Made by a program: the position numbers and the translations under genes
Shown here: positions 1 to 12,466 of the stretch, in pieces
Layout of the letters: each line of letters begins with the position of its first letter
How positions within the stretch are numbered: the stretch's first letter is position 1
From: Doris montereyensis
Taxonomy: Eukaryota > Mollusca > Gastropoda > Nudibranchia > Dorididae
Direction of reading: 5' to 3'
Assembly: GCA_037039925.1 (NCBI GenBank)
Contig: JAXRKP010000044.1
Location: forward strand, 208,344 to 272,343
Length of the DNA: 64,000 bases
The notes under the pieces: model-generated
What the model was told of the DNA's origin: nothing
What the model saw: only the letters and a program-made list of their open reading frames with translations
Databases searched by the model: none

Positions 1-596
1 ATTGAATTCTTATTATTTTATTCATAATTACATTCTTTGTATTTACGTACATACATATGATCGTGTTAATTCTTGTACTGTAATCAAAATTTACAGTTAG
101 GAAAAGGATTTGTGACTCTTTTATTTAATGGATATTTGCTTAATAATATTAATATATTTGATATTGGCTTTGTTATTCAGATTTTGCTTTTTTTTTAATT
201 GCATTTATGAATGTCTTCTTTATTAAACAACAAAATGCTTCAATCTTTATAATGTGGGGAGTACACATTTTATGATTCTTTTGAAAACGTACAAGTTGTT
301 ATGTCACTGTTGACTGTTCATTATAGTATCAAGCATGTCAAATATAAACTTGGATAATATGTACATACATGTATATCGCCGGTGAAAATCGAAAATCGTG
401 CACGTCCGATTCTGGGTGTTTTCAGAAAATCAAAGAAAATGATGCTGTGCTTTTTAATCTATTTTTACAGACAAACATGGTTTGCAAGTGTCAAAAGCTA
501 GACCCAATAGGGATACATGATGCATAGGAATTTCCTAATGTTAAAAAGAAGGTGTTACTAATTTAGACTTCACGGTTTGGGACTTTCACTGTCGAT
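1..596. other. AT-rich intergenic, no gene seen
   Basis: No exon-like open stretch with splice signals, no recognisable transposon protein and no tandem array is visible here. The sequence is AT-rich and ends at the left terminus of the element beginning near 600. Confidence 0.5.
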
Positions 597-599
597 ATA

Positions 600-1239
600 C
601 AGTGGGACCTCTCTAACCCAGGTACGGAACCCGGGGAACCGGGAAACCCGACCAATCGGGAAGAAATCCCATGGAATGGAATTTTTCTATGTGTTGTACC
701 TCTCTAAATGGGAAAGGTCCCCGGCCAATCGGAACAATTTTTCAGGTGCCCGTTCACAATGACCATAAGCCAGATACACCAGGTATCAGGGCCTTGATCG
801 TCAAGTGACCAATACGGTACGGTGTTGACATGGTGCGGTGCTTAGAATTATTGGCCTCTGCACTGTCATACTCACATAGCCTTCCATTGCTCACCCTGTC
901 AATCGCAAGGGTTGACCCGTGAGGAGATTTAACGATCCACCATGCATTCTTGATTACATGTCTTATCTTTCTACCGTCCAATGAAGATCCAAGATGTATG
1001 CCACATTTGATTTGATCAACTGGTCACTGGTTAAGTGGTTACAATAAATTGTTCGAGAGAGAGAGGCAGGCAGTCTGAGACAGACAGACCAAGAGGCAAA
1101 TAGACACAGAGAGAGAGAGAGAGAGACAGGAAAAGAGAGAGAGAACCAAAGTCCCTAGGTCCCTGGGTAATCAGGAAACCCGGAAAATCAGGACAATTTC
1201 ATGATCCTCTGAGATTTCCCGATTAGAGAAGTTCCACTG
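600..1239. mobile_element. pogo/Tigger-like nonautonomous element with TIRs
   Basis: The left end begins CAGTGGGACCTCTCTAACCC directly after TA. The right end, read on the minus strand, begins CAGTGGAACTTCTCTAATCG. About 16 of the first 20 bases agree, which is the form of pogo/Tigger terminal inverted repeats. Subterminal GGGAAACCCG-type motifs recur near both ends. The interior is GA-rich simple sequence and encodes no transposase, so this is a MITE-like derivative. TA flanks the left end exactly; the right flank is TGTA, so the exact right boundary is uncertain by about 2 bases. Confidence 0.6.
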
Positions 1240-2860
1240 TGTAATACATAAGAATAATACAAACAAAAGATGTGATGTGAGTATCATCTACAGCCCCACA
1301 TCCAATGGATTTTGTTTCATTAAAATTCACCCCCTCTACATATATGCGATGATCTTACAAGTACAACGTGGTGGAAAAAACACTTGGTAGCCAGGGTTTT
1401 GAACCAATGTCAATACAACACCTCCACTGTAACAACATACAGTATGTAAATTGTAATTTTATTTTGTATGACTGGTTTGAATCCTACAAAGCAATGAAGT
1501 AGCAAGGCATTCCTTGAGCTCAATAAGATTTCCATTTTATTATATTTTCTCTTTTATTCACTTCAAATCAAACTACAATTTATAGTATAGTGCTAGTACT
1601 ATAACTATAATGTGATTATGACCTGGGACATTGACAGAAATAGAAAGAAATAAGATCCTAAAAGTCAAGTCTTTTGAACATTTCGTCAATGTCTATTGTT
1701 GAAAATGAGGTACAATTCAATGGTAAAGAATAGTTCATGATCTGTAATCTCTTCCACTCAAAAACTGGACATATACAGGGTGGGTTTTTTTAAACTCTGA
1801 ATGATAAAGAATTTAAGAAACTGAAAAACGGCTGTACATACAATTATTACAATCATGCAATTTTTTGCACACAATAAGAACATCACTAAAGTCTTGTTGA
1901 GTTACCAAAAAAAAAACAAGCAGGTATTTACCGTTAGTGAAATGGAAACACATGAATTGCTTGAAATGAAATCTGGCGTTTATTGATTTGCGTTTTAACA
2001 AGAGACTTTTCTAACTTGTCACTAGTCAAACTTTATTTTCTTGAAACCATCATTGTAAGTAATGTAAGATCTCCACATGAGAGTAACATTAGTAACAATT
2101 CCTCTGTCACAACCGTAGACTTCTATGAAGCCCCAGCCAAGTGTTTCTCTTCCATGTCGTCACAGATGCAGTTGCATATTGTCATATCAATAAATTACTA
2201 CAACTACACAACTGTAAAACTATTCCTGATATATGCACAAGATGGTATTTTGGTACATTTTTGTTATTTACAATTACATGTACTATGTACATTGAAACAA
2301 TCAGCACAACTCCCATGTGTGTAATTTCTTTTATTACAACTCAGGGTTACATCACTTTACTTGTTCATGGCAATGCAGCAAATTGCATGATAACCGATTC
2401 ACTCAATTCTTGAGCACTACTGTCACTGTCAGCGCAAGCTTCAGAGCAATAAAGAGAGGATTTAGGAGGAACTTGCATGGTATTATGTATATGGGGACTA
2501 AAATACAACACACCAAACTTAAAAGGTCTATACATGCATCTCAAAAACCACAAAATGTATTTCCATGAAATTGCATCTGCATGAAGTATCACTAATGTCA
2601 CTATTTTTACCTCATGTCTTATAAAATCATGAAAATTAATCACCAAAAGGGAGAAATTAGGGTTTTTCTTTGCAAAACAGGCTGAAAAAAAGAGAGATTA
2701 AAACTCAGTCACAAATGGAGGTGCTCAGTTGACACTCTCTGCTGGATGACGAATCACAGGCATTTTTACTTTACCAAGCAAAGATTGATTTTGTAATGTC
2801 ATCAAGTCATAGCTGTTACCAACAATCTCTTACTTAATCGTTGTTTTTGAAAGCTTATTG
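1240..2860. other. intergenic, no gene seen
   Basis: Short open frames occur but none has splice signals or a recognisable protein. The part above about 2300 may be the degraded 3' portion of the mariner relic that follows, since it lies downstream of the transposase motif on the minus strand. This is inference only. Confidence 0.35.
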
Positions 2861-2869
2861 CGATACACT

Positions 2870-2990
2870 TTCTTGCATAGTGAATTCTAGGTCGCATAGT
2901 CTATTGGGTTGAGGTCAGGTGATTACGGTGGCCATTCATCCTTGTTCAGAAAGCCAAAGTCCATTGTCGTGTTGGCCAATTTGAAAATTT
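2870..2990 (-). pseudogene. Tc1/mariner transposase relic
   Basis: Minus-strand translation contains DEWPP-stop-SPDLNPIDYAT, the conserved block of Tc1/mariner transposases around the second catalytic Asp (usual form WPPxSPDLNPIDYxxW). An in-frame stop inside the block and further stops downstream show a dead fragment. No terminal inverted repeats were located, so the extent of the original element is unknown. Confidence 0.6.
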
Positions 2991-2999
2991 TAATCATTC

Positions 3000-4580
3000 A
3001 TACATGTATCGAACTTTAGAGCAATTGTGGTTATGTAAAGTCAGAAAGTTAAAGTTACTGATATTATACATGTACCATGTTTTCAAAAATGTTGTCTCTG
3101 TGGACTTGATTGCTGGAAAAGTACATTGGTATGGCTTACTTTGACTTTGAACCACATTTCATATTTTTATAGTTTTTTTCTTTCTTACAAAGTTTTGTCT
3201 AAATCTGCATGTGTTTCTATACTGTTCACAAAAAGAAATCCATTTTATTTAATGTCTCAAAAACTGAAAATGCAAGACAGGACAAAATCATGGAATAATC
3301 TTCATAACTTTGTTTCATTGCCGCAATAGCATAAGAGTAAGACTGGTGGTAAGAGTAAAAAAATTGGTTGAAAATGTTGGTGCTCAGAAATTCCTGGTCA
3401 CTGGTAGTGGTAGTACGGAAACTTATTGAATGCAGTGATAGAGTTGTTGAACAGTAATAATAATAATAATATCAGCCATAAGCTGTAATGGTATGGATAT
3501 GTGACAGGGAAAGGTGTACAAATGAAAATCAAAGAATGTTTGGAATGAGGGTTTGCTGCTAGATGTGAGAACGTGAATGAGAAACAAAGAGAGAGAGATG
3601 TTGATTACTTTAAATGTTGACATTTATAATTATTTTATGGAAAATTTGGGACAGCCATAAAAATAAAACCAAATGGGTTGCATTTTAATTTAGAAGTTAC
3701 TAGATCTACATGTACCAACAATAGGATCAAAACCTATCTTCAGAAACTGAAATCTGTCATTGTAATGTAATGTAAGTGTAAGACAAAGTTTTGTTGATAA
3801 TATAATATATATAACACAGTCCTTGAGGATATATCCCACCGAGAGATGACTGCATCAACACCAGCATTGGAGCGGACCAAGAAGAGAAGTATTTCTTGAT
3901 GAAATGTTAGCTGGATAAAATTGGAAACAATTTGATTGAACCTGGTAATCCAATGTTCGTATTTTATAATGCAACAATTGCAGACAATTTAAACGAGAAT
4001 TGGTGACATGAGCACATTTTCAATAACACTAACACATTTTGTAGAAGAGGGAGAGAGCCATCAGAGACAGGAAGAGAATCATGTGACATGGGTAGAGGAC
4101 TAACAAGAAATACTTATGATGTACAGTGAGAGCACTGAAGGACGGGTTAATGAGGAGGAAAAAGAGTAAGGGCTGTCTTGACTCAAGAAAGAGGGACATC
4201 CTGTACAGTTAGTCTGCTGTGGCATCAATGCCTCTGGCAATCACATGCCGCCTTTCTTTGTGTTCCTTCGCATTAGCAGTTGGATAGTACGAAGTGTGTT
4301 CACACCCACAGGAAGCAACCACTTCGGCTCTCTATAAATTCACTAATTTTTATACCTCCCGCCAGACAGATTTTCATAAAATTCATATCCATTAGTGCAG
4401 TTTTTAATTCTGGTTTCGTCTCTTTCTGAGGATTTTTATCAGCGTAATTTGTTATAATTTGGAATAATAACTTTTATTTTGTGCTGTGCTTCATTGCGGC
4501 AGAACCAATGTTTTTCCTCTTCATCACTTGTGTATGAACTGTTTTCTACCGGTGGTCAATATCACCATTTCTCACCTGAC
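3000..4580. other. intergenic, no gene seen
   Basis: No recognisable coding sequence, tandem array or TE terminus. A short ATA-type trinucleotide run lies near 3455-3475, and TGTAA repeats near 3755-3775. Confidence 0.35.
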
Positions 4581-4599
4581 CGACATGCCAGGTAAATTT

Positions 4600-4960
4600 T
4601 TAAAATACACAGTATGTGAGTTTTCAGGCCTTAGACCTTCAAGCCAAAACCTCCACCAATCGCATTTTGAAAGTGTCAAGAGAGGAAAGAGGGGAGGCAA
4701 GAGAAGGCAAATCCAGATCTTAACAACAATACACTAGTCACCTATTCTATCATCAAGAGGAATAAATAAACAACATCTATACAACCTTACCACAAACAAC
4801 TCTCCAACTGAAAATGAGCAAGAAATAAAAATAATGTATTTCAACGCTCAATCCATCAGGAATAAAACTAATTAGAGCAAAGTCAGAAATAGAAAAAGTT
4901 AATTTTACAGTAGATATACCACATTTTCAGAAATTTTGTCTCTGTGGACTTGATTATTAT
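4600..4960 (+). pseudogene. LINE endonuclease N-terminal fragment (CR1/jockey-like)
   Basis: At 4830-4866 the plus strand reads IMYFNAQSIRNKT, the opening strand of apurinic-type endonucleases in CR1/jockey-like non-LTR retrotransposons (usual form LxxNARSLxNK). A stop follows two codons later. The preceding 200 bases are open, basic and Ser-rich (QSHFESVKRGKRGGKRR), as in the leader part of such ORF2s. Only the first strand of the domain is present. Confidence 0.45.
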
Positions 4961-5075
4961 ACAATCGATTGACCTTTATCTAACAAAACAAACTGCACCA
5001 ATTGTGACACTTCTAAACCAACCAATAGGTCTAGATGTATTGTTAAAATAATTAATGCTGCAGAGAATGTGATTA

Positions 5076-5720
5076 ATGTCAGTCAACATCAGGCACAAGG
5101 GTTTCAGTAGATTCACCCTTGCCATATACAGCCTTTTAGCAAGGCTTTTCCCAGCAGAAAGCAAAGAGAAAGCAGATGTCATCAGTGATTCTAGCATCTT
5201 CTCCCACGGTAAAGACAGCTGGAGGAAGTATCGCAGAAGAAGATGCAGAAGAAAAAAAACTATTCCTGAAGAGTCGGGTTCTGGTTCTGAGAAAGAAATT
5301 TGTCTGGACGATGAAACTGATATATAACTTTCCTGTGAATCGTGAAGATGACATTGAAGAATCAAGCGAAACTCTAGTTATTCAGCTTGGACCTGTTATT
5401 GTTAAAAGTGTCACGACAGGGGATTATGTTTTGGTTGCATTTCTGATAGGCAAGGAAGCAAATGACATGCTGTAGGTGTGGGAATTGTAGCCCCAGAGGA
5501 AGATGAAGAACATGATGTTAAGTTTTGTTCTTCAAAACAAGCACACAAAAGCTGTGGACAAGTTTCATAAACCGCTTCTTGTGGAAGTGGAAGATGTGGG
5601 AGCTGTCTGTAGAAAAGACATTCATTCACTCCTTCCAATAGCAAGTTTCATAAACCTGTCACTTACTGACTGTGACCTACAACATTTCCATACACATGAC
5701 CTTCACAGATCACTTCAATG
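5076..5720 (+). pseudogene. degenerate TE-like ORF, unrecognised
   Basis: Two overlapping plus-strand frames (5076-5327 and 5176-5475) carry basic and acidic stretches, RKYRRRRCRRKKT and EESGSGSEKE. The second then gives VTTGDYVLVAFLIGKE, resembling the small beta-strand modules (GDFVLVxF) often found in invertebrate transposon-associated ORFs. Frames change repeatedly and stops follow. I do not recognise a specific family. It could equally be a chance series of open frames. Confidence 0.3.
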
Positions 5721-5956
5721 TCATCATTGAGCTTAGGCTAGGGACGTATAAGTCAGACATGTTATGATTTTTTTCACATTCTGAATGTCCTCAAACAGAC
5801 ATTTCAAAATATTTTCAAAAAAAAAAAAGCTTTGCATGAGCAAGTTTTGCAGGACCTGTTGTCTAGCATGGTCTCAAACTTCATTTTTAAAGGAAAATAT
5901 GATAGAGGAGTGAAATGTAATTTAATTGTCATTATCCATCTGAGTATTAATCTATT

Positions 5957-6260
5957 ACAGTCAAAACCGTTTATAACAGGACCGATTATAAAAGAGGGAC
6001 AATTTTTTCCTTTCTTTTGTCATCGTTAAAAAATATCCGTTAAACGAAAGGCCGCATCAGGTGATTCGGTAATAACAGGGATGTTGTAGATAACAAATTT
6101 TGCGAACTACCTCAGACACTAAACCAGTAATGATGTGGCCAAATGCATGACCTGCCTAATAGATTTGAAGCAAGAGATGAAATTTTTATGCTGAGTTTTT
6201 TTCTGTTATAATATCATTTTTATATCCCCAAATCTGATTGATCCTGTTATATAAAAAATC
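5957..6260. mobile_element. possible pogo-like terminus
   Basis: The stretch from about 5958 reads CAGTCAAAACCGTTTATAAC, followed by repeated ATAACAGG and TTATAA motifs. This is the style of pogo/Tigger TIRs (CAGTNGAACC...TATAACG). No clear matching right terminus was found, although CTGTTATA motifs recur near 6200 and 6245. Confidence 0.35.
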
Positions 6261-6328
6261 ATCATCTGATTAAAACAATTACAAAAACAATCATAAATAA
6301 TGAAATACATTACAATTATATTGGACGG

Positions 6329-9206
6329 TCACGTCAGTGATTCATCCTTCAACATTTGTTCCTGTGCTTTCAATTCCTCCATTTTTAAACCAATAGTTCT
6401 CACGACATCTTGTCTCTGTTCTGGTGTCAACTGTTTCAGAAGGTTTTCATAAAGTTGTAAAGTTTCTGTAATAGCTGTTTGGACATCTTCCATGTCCTCT
6501 GAAAAATAAACTGTGCCAAGGCTTTGCCTCTGTAATGAAAAGACAGACATTCAGTTACGTCTTCATAAGAAACGTCCAAATTTAATAATATACTGAGCGT
6601 CAAAAGTATCACACCATAATTCTAAAAATGCTCTTCTTCTAGCAAGTGACCTTCTAAATAGAATTTCATGAAGTAAGATGTATTTTATCAAAGCTTAATT
6701 TTTCCTTTACCCAGTCATTGTAACCATGTAACAACGCGTCTCATGTTAAGTGGTCTAAAAAGAAATGAAGACTCAAATATATAAACACCTCATGATGCTT
6801 CTTAAAGTCTGTAACTGTAATAGGGATTGCTTAATTAACCAAAATTATTAGAAAGTTGTTTTTTATAAATGTTGTTAGGTCACAAATGAATAATACATCA
6901 CTATTCAAATGTGTAGTCTTCTCGTTTATTTTCAGAACAAAACAATTGAAACCTTCAATGTCAATAACTATTAATCTGTGAATTTTGAGATGTCTTTCTG
7001 TTAAAAATCGCCACAAAGCCATTAAAAGGCATGTTGTAGGGATACAAATTAGAGAAATTGCTTCACACTTCATTGCAAGGATTAGGTGTGTCGAATAAAT
7101 GATGAGTTAATATTATAGGGTATTTTTAGCGTGATAAAATATCATTTATTCCTAGCAAATTAGAGTTGAAATTGCGGAGAGGTCTGATTAATTTTTCCCC
7201 AAGTAAGTGTGTATTTGAGCTTGAATAACTGGCAGTAGACTTTATATGACTGATACTGATACACATATGAGACTGAGACAAAGGAATTAGTAGTAAAAAC
7301 GGATTGAAAGATATATATATATTTATATTAAATTTGAACTTCTTTCTCTGTAGAATATTTTGCATACATTTAAAGTAAAGAACCAAATGTCCTCCTAAAA
7401 AAAACATTTGTGAAAAAGATGGTTCAAGGCCTATGCTTCAATAATTGGGTCGTTGTCATGGGTTACAGTTGGACTGTAATGGTGATTAATCTAGACATAT
7501 GGGCAGGCGAAAGTCATTCGTCGCTTTCCATATTTATGCAGACTATTTTTCCACTGAAAATTATTTTTATACATTTCCTCAAAGCACATTCTTGAACTTC
7601 TTTTTATGTATATATATTAAGGGTAGATGTTTTACAAGTGAAGGAATTGAATTATTTATGGTTCTGAATTGGTCGTTCTCTGTGCGTCAAAGGCTCTGTT
7701 GCTAGACCATTAGTAACCATTTTTCACATGTTATCATGTAGCTTCTAAATGTTGCTTCCTTTCATAAATCACACAACAAAATCTGCTGCCTAGGCACAAG
7801 ATATGTGAATGACACAACGACAATATATTCAGTTGAGAGGCTGGAACCTTGCCTTTGGACCACCAAATGCCCCCACACCCCCTAAAAAAATTGCATAAAA
7901 TAAAAGCATGACAATTATTTTAAAAATTAAACTGAATGCTGGATCCTTGCAATCTGCACTGTGGTATAAGGTAGTATTATAATCTTATTATTATTTATAT
8001 TACAGTAGTCTCCGCCAAAATGCACGGTTTGCCATAATGCACGATTTTTTCATGTTACCGAATTTTACAACGCTAATTACCACCTCAAAATGCAACAACA
8101 GCTGGCTTGATTTGCCAAAATGCAACATGTTTTAGCAAGTACGTTTCCTTAAAATTGGTTTGATTTAAAGAGTCAATTCACGTGAAAAACAAACTCGATA
8201 ATGTCTTTATGCCTTGCCTAAATAACAAAATCTGCTGCTGGCATCTAGATCTGTGTTAACTATGTACACATGTGCGCACGACAATGCCAGTCTTGGCTGT
8301 CTCAGCTCTTGTCATCCTACCCGTTCCCTCCCTACCTCAGCCGTCAATGACGGTCGGCCAGATAGACACTCTGATTGGCTCTCTCTTTGATAATGGTGAG
8401 AAAATCTGAAAAAGGTCTTGTGTCGTTTTTATGACATGCATGTCAACAAATAAAAAAAGTATTCCTCCAAGTTGCCAAATGTCTCCACCATCCCATCCCC
8501 TCCTGTAGTCTTGAGTGAGAGAAAAATGAACAATCTATGAGAAGAGGTTAGGCCTATAATTGGGTCTTATCCTCAAACAAAGTAACAATGAACTAAACCT
8601 AAATGATTACAAACAACTATCAAAACAAAAGAGTTTATGTCCAACCAAAAATGACAACGTAAATTTTATGCATGTAGCGGGTTGTGGTCCTTGACTCTGT
8701 CAAAATGCACCTTCGGCAAAGTGCATGATTGTTTTGTCCCCGAGGACCGTGCATTTTGGTGGAGAGTACTGTATCATCATGATCATCATTGACATCATCA
8801 TTGTTATAATCTTTTAGTCTCTAGTTCTGGAATCTAGCTCTAGGTGATCTATTTTCGAGATATTTAAAGTGAAAGGCCTACTTACCGCATCCTCTAACAA
8901 TTCTCTTGCTTCCATAAACTGGTCTGTTATAGTATCCACAGATTTCTTAATCTCTTGCTCAGTGAGAGCTGTTTGGGTCGTTGAAAATGATTTTTGGGAA
9001 AGCATTGTTAATTCATTTTGACTCAATTTTCGACAACGATGGGGCGATTGTTTGACAAGGGAGCGAACACTGCATGAAGAAAGCTGTAACATGTTATTAA
9101 AATGATGTTCTCCCCTGTTACAAGTCCAACACAGTCTTGCCCATTTGATTCCATTTGAATGTTTTGTGATTCCTAGAAGACTTTGAGCCAAGCGTGATGC
9201 TTGCAT
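6329..9206 (-). CDS. small putative mitochondrial helical protein, two exons
   Basis: Coding exons are 9206-8886 and 6529-6329, joined in phase 0 across an intron with GTAAGT donor and ATTACAG acceptor; together they give 173 codons plus TGA. The start at 9206 (MQASRLAQSLLG) lies 45 bases inside a possible exon whose minus-strand acceptor CCATTTCAG ends at 9252. Residues 1-60 are rich in Arg, Ser and Leu and nearly free of acids, then SQKSFSTTQTAL resembles a matrix-processing region, so mitochondrial import is inferred. From about residue 75 the chain is amphipathic helix: EIKKSVDTITDQFMEARELL, then across the junction ARQSLGTVYFSEDMEDVQ and a Glu/Gln/Leu-rich end with GLKMEELKAQEQMLK. The absence of frameshifts and the sharp charge pattern support a real gene. 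I do not recognise the family and assign no function. Confidence 0.7.
8001..8773. mobile_element. TIR element with subterminal CCAAAATGCA repeats
   Basis: The left end reads TACAGTAGTCTCCGCCAAAA then TGCACGG. The right end, read on the minus strand, is TACAGTACTCTCCACCAAAA then TGCACGG. Over 27 bases only two positions differ. TA at both outer ends fits a TA target duplication, as in Tc1/mariner/pogo. Variants of CAAAATGCA recur at least seven times near the two ends (for example about 8047, 8086, 8116, 8701, 8717), as expected of transposase-binding sites. There is no transposase ORF. It lies in the intron of the minus-strand gene at 9.2-6.3 kb. Confidence 0.8.
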
Positions 9207-9251
9207 ATTTGCGTTTAAGTTTTTAAAATAGCTAAATCCACAATCAAAACA

Positions 9252-10030
9252 CTGAAATGGGTTAAATGATAAATAGATTATGTCAATCACATGAATTGTA
9301 ATGTGGTCTCTTTCGTCGCGGAGGAGAAATGAGGACAGGTCACCGAAACCCGGATAAATGAGAGACTAGGGAGTAGAGGAGTCGATTCCAACAAAAATTA
9401 CGTCGTTGACTACTTTTCAGTTCAGCAGCCTTGTGTGGTAGAGTACTTTTACAACGTTTTTTTTTCTTCGAAAGCCATTATCCGAAGGTAACACTACCAA
9501 TCATACAACGAGCAGGAAAATAATATCAAAACCTTTGATAATTATTATTAACAGCTAATAAAAAGTATTATTCAACTGCCAATTGCTACCCTTATCGTTC
9601 GAAACAAATGTTTCCAAATCATTGTTCGTGTGCTAGTTTTTGTTTCCACCGGTTGTTTTTGATTTGATGGGGGTTTTTGAGAGGGGGGGGGGGGTTGTAT
9701 GTTTGAAGTGGAGTTTTTTTTCGTTCTTTTGTGGGGTGTTAATGAAGAAGGGTGGGGTATTCCTTATTTCGTTTTTTTTTCTTGTATATGAGGTCTATTC
9801 TTTCCTCTAGTATTTCTCCTTATTACATTCTGGCTGGGAATTGGACAATTATTGGATCTGAGGTTCCTAGAATTTGGTTCTGCTGTTGCTGCTGTTGATG
9901 ATGATATGAAGATAAAGATGATGACAATGATGATGACGATGATATTGCTGTTGTTGCTAAAATGTTGATTAAGATGGTGCTGATGATATTAGTAGTAGGA
10001 CTACTATTGCCGCACAGGTAATGTTCTTCA
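9252..10030. other. upstream flank of the minus-strand small gene; simple sequence
   Basis: 9300-9500 is somewhat less AT-rich and contains ACGACGTAAT on the minus strand, a weak CRE-like site, so a promoter or 5' UTR exon of the small gene could lie here; nothing proves it. 9670-9730 is T/G-rich with a G run, and 9890-9990 is GAT/GCT trinucleotide-rich sequence that yields meaningless poly-Ser and poly-Gln open frames. Confidence 0.35.
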
Positions 10031-10059
10031 AGGTCGTTACAGCCCACATATCTGAAGTT

Positions 10060-10320
10060 TATCTCAGTTTCTATAGTGTGAAGTGGAACCGTTGATGGTA
10101 TATATATATCGCCTCCTGAATAGGACGCTGATCTTTCGCAGGACTTATTCTCAAAGCTGGAATTTATACTCATGTGCAGTTTGATCGAGTGGGGAAATGC
10201 TGTTTAAGTGCCTTTTCTCGAGAACAAAACTTCAGAACTAGCAATGTCAGGATTCAAACCAAGAACCGTATGATCTTAAATCTAGTAGCCTAACCGCTGG
10301 GTAGCCGACGGCTATCATAT
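10060..10320 (-). mobile_element. SINE family A copy (tRNA-derived)
   Basis: On the minus strand the head reads GGCTACCCAGCGGTTAGGC, followed by a B-box-like GGTTTGAATCCTGAC, then CGAGAAAAGGCACTTAAACA and a body ending near CACACTATAGAAACTGAGAT. This matches the copies at 18353, 56352 and 58410: tRNA-like head, GGGAAAGACAC(T)TAACA block, and GCTATAGAAACTGGGATAA tail. The middle is diverged and contains an insertion. Confidence 0.6.
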
Positions 10321-10479
10321 TAAAGTAACTGTTTTGTTGTGTATTTTATTTGTAGGCTTTTCTTTTTGTATTTGTTTGCTGTTGTTATTTTGTTCTTGTG
10401 TTGTTGTTTTTGTGTGTTTTATGTGGGGTTTTTATATTGTTTTGAGGGTTGGGTTTTGTTGGGGGTTTGTTCGTTTCTG

Positions 10480-10679
10480 TTTTGTTTTATTGTGGATGTT
10501 GTTTTCTTTTGTTTGGTGTTTCTGTTTGTGGGAGATGGGGATGTTTTGTAGGGATTTGTTATTGTTGATGTTTTTGTTTGTTCTTTTTATAGTTCTTGTT
10601 GGTGTGTACTGAGTGATGGCTGACAGCAATAGTCAAAACTCAATTTGCAAGAAAATATTGAAATATGTCTTTCTTTATG

Positions 10680-10680
<1 letters not shown>
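10480..10680 (+). repeat. dispersed repeat E, copy 1
   Basis: A T/G-rich stretch ends in ATAGTTCTTGTTGGTGTGTA and then AATAGTCAAAACTCAATT. The same order and near-identical sequence recurs at 21640-21825. The conserved unit is about 180 bp; family unknown. Confidence 0.65.
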
Positions 10681-10833
<153 letters not shown>

Positions 10834-11169
10834 GATCAGTAAGATCTGCTTTGACATAGGAAGCAAAGAAGTATGCCATATTCACCAGTAGAGGTGAACA
10901 ATAACCAAAGCTACAACAGCAACTACAGCCACCACCACACGAATGAATGATTCAAAGTAAGGCCTACCACAACCACCAAGAAGGTCATATGAGGTTAAGG
11001 CCTGTTTGATTCTTACTTTTCTTGTTAAAATGAGATGATAGATTGTTGACAGTCCTTTGTATGATCTTTCTATAGTGCTAATAATGTTATATGCCTTGCT
11101 CGTTCTTTCATTTTCCAGTGAGTATTAGGAAATAAAAACTGATCATCTTTTCCCTATTGAAAGATTTGT

Positions 11170-11450
11170 TGCAGAGCACATGGGAGCCCAGCCCAACAAT
11201 GGCTGGGTTCCTCCGCCTGGCGACCAACATCACACTTGTCCTCAAGAAGGGGGCTAATCAAGCTTGGCATTGAAATGAGGGCCCCTCTTTACCCAATGTC
11301 AATATGAGGTTCCCTGAACCTGACCGCCAAGGAATTGAGTAGCAGGTATCTCTCCTCGAGCCAACTAAGGTTTGTAAGCGTCGGTGGTTGCCGTTTTAAG
11401 GGCTAAGGGCTCTCTCGGAACTCAAACGCCCCAAGCCCAATCTAGAGATA
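11170..11450 (+). repeat. dispersed repeat D, copy 1
   Basis: Moderately GC-rich block with GGAATTGAGTAGCAGGTATC and GGTGGTTGCCGTTTTAAGGG. The reverse complement of 36655-36860 carries the same landmarks in the same order (GGAATTGAGCCGCAGGCATC; ATGGTTGCCGTTTCAAGGGT). No coding capacity; family not recognised. Confidence 0.6.
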
Positions 11451-11949
11451 AAGAAAGCTTTGTCTGAAATGAGATAAGATATTCATATTGATCTCAAATG
11501 AGAAAATTGACTTGGTCAAATGATACAATTTTACAAAGCTACAAACAAAATTATGTCTAAACATTAAAACACAACTAGAAGGTACACAAAGAGGAGTAAA
11601 TGAGGGGGATGGTAAACAGAGAAAATTCACCCGATCGTATACAGTTGTACTGTCACGTTACAAATAAGATTCATATTCAAACATTCTATCTTATGTAACA
11701 TTTTCTATTCCTATGGGTAGGGCTGTTGTAGTTGCTGTTGGTGTCGTTGTTTTTATTACTTACTTTTATCCTTCTCTTTTTTGGGGGGGGGGGGGGAGGG
11801 GCGGAAAGGTGGGGTGGGGGTAGTAGACGTATACGATCACATCACGACGAAAAAAAAGACACAATAATAAAGAACATAGTCGCCATGTACGTAAATGTCT
11901 TCAGTTAGGTGGAAACAATCTTCGACAACAAAACGTTTCTCTTAACACC

Positions 11950-12466
11950 AAGAAAACGCCCCAGAGACGTATGTTTGGTTGGTTTACGGTAAGGTAATGT
12001 TGAACACTTGGCAAAGAAAACACCCCAAAGACGTATGTTTGGTTGGTTTACGGTAAGCTAATGTTGAACACTTGGCAAAGAAAACACCCCAGAGACGTAT
12101 GTTTGGTTGGTTTACGGTAAGCTAATGTTGAACACTTGGCAAAGAAAACACCCCAGAGACGTATGTTTGGTTGGTTTACGGTAAGCTAATGTTGAACGCT
12201 TGGCAAAGAAAACACCCCAGAGACGTATGTTTGGTTGGTTTACGGTAAGCTAATGTTGAACACTTGGCAAAGAAAACACCCCAGAGACGTATGTTTGGTT
12301 GGTTTACGGTAAGCTAATGTTGAACACTTGGCAAAGAAAACACCCCAGAGACGTATGTTTGGTTGGTTTACGGTAAGCTAATGTTGAACGCTTGGCAAAG
12401 AAAACACCCCAAAGGCGTATGTTTAGTTGATTTACAGTAAGGTAATGTTGAACACTTGGCAAAGAA
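11950..12466. repeat. 64-bp minisatellite, about 8 copies
   Basis: The landmark ATGTTGAAC recurs at 11997, 12061, 12125 and 12189 and onward with a constant 64-base period. Copies are nearly identical; the last, ending near 12466, is the most diverged. Its final unit runs directly into the LINE reverse-transcriptase fragment at 12467. Confidence 0.9.

Noticed and set aside
9823..10173. 116-codon minus-strand ORF with poly-Ser and poly-Gln
   Set aside because: Derived from GAT/GCT trinucleotide repeats fused to a diverged SINE; no exon signals.
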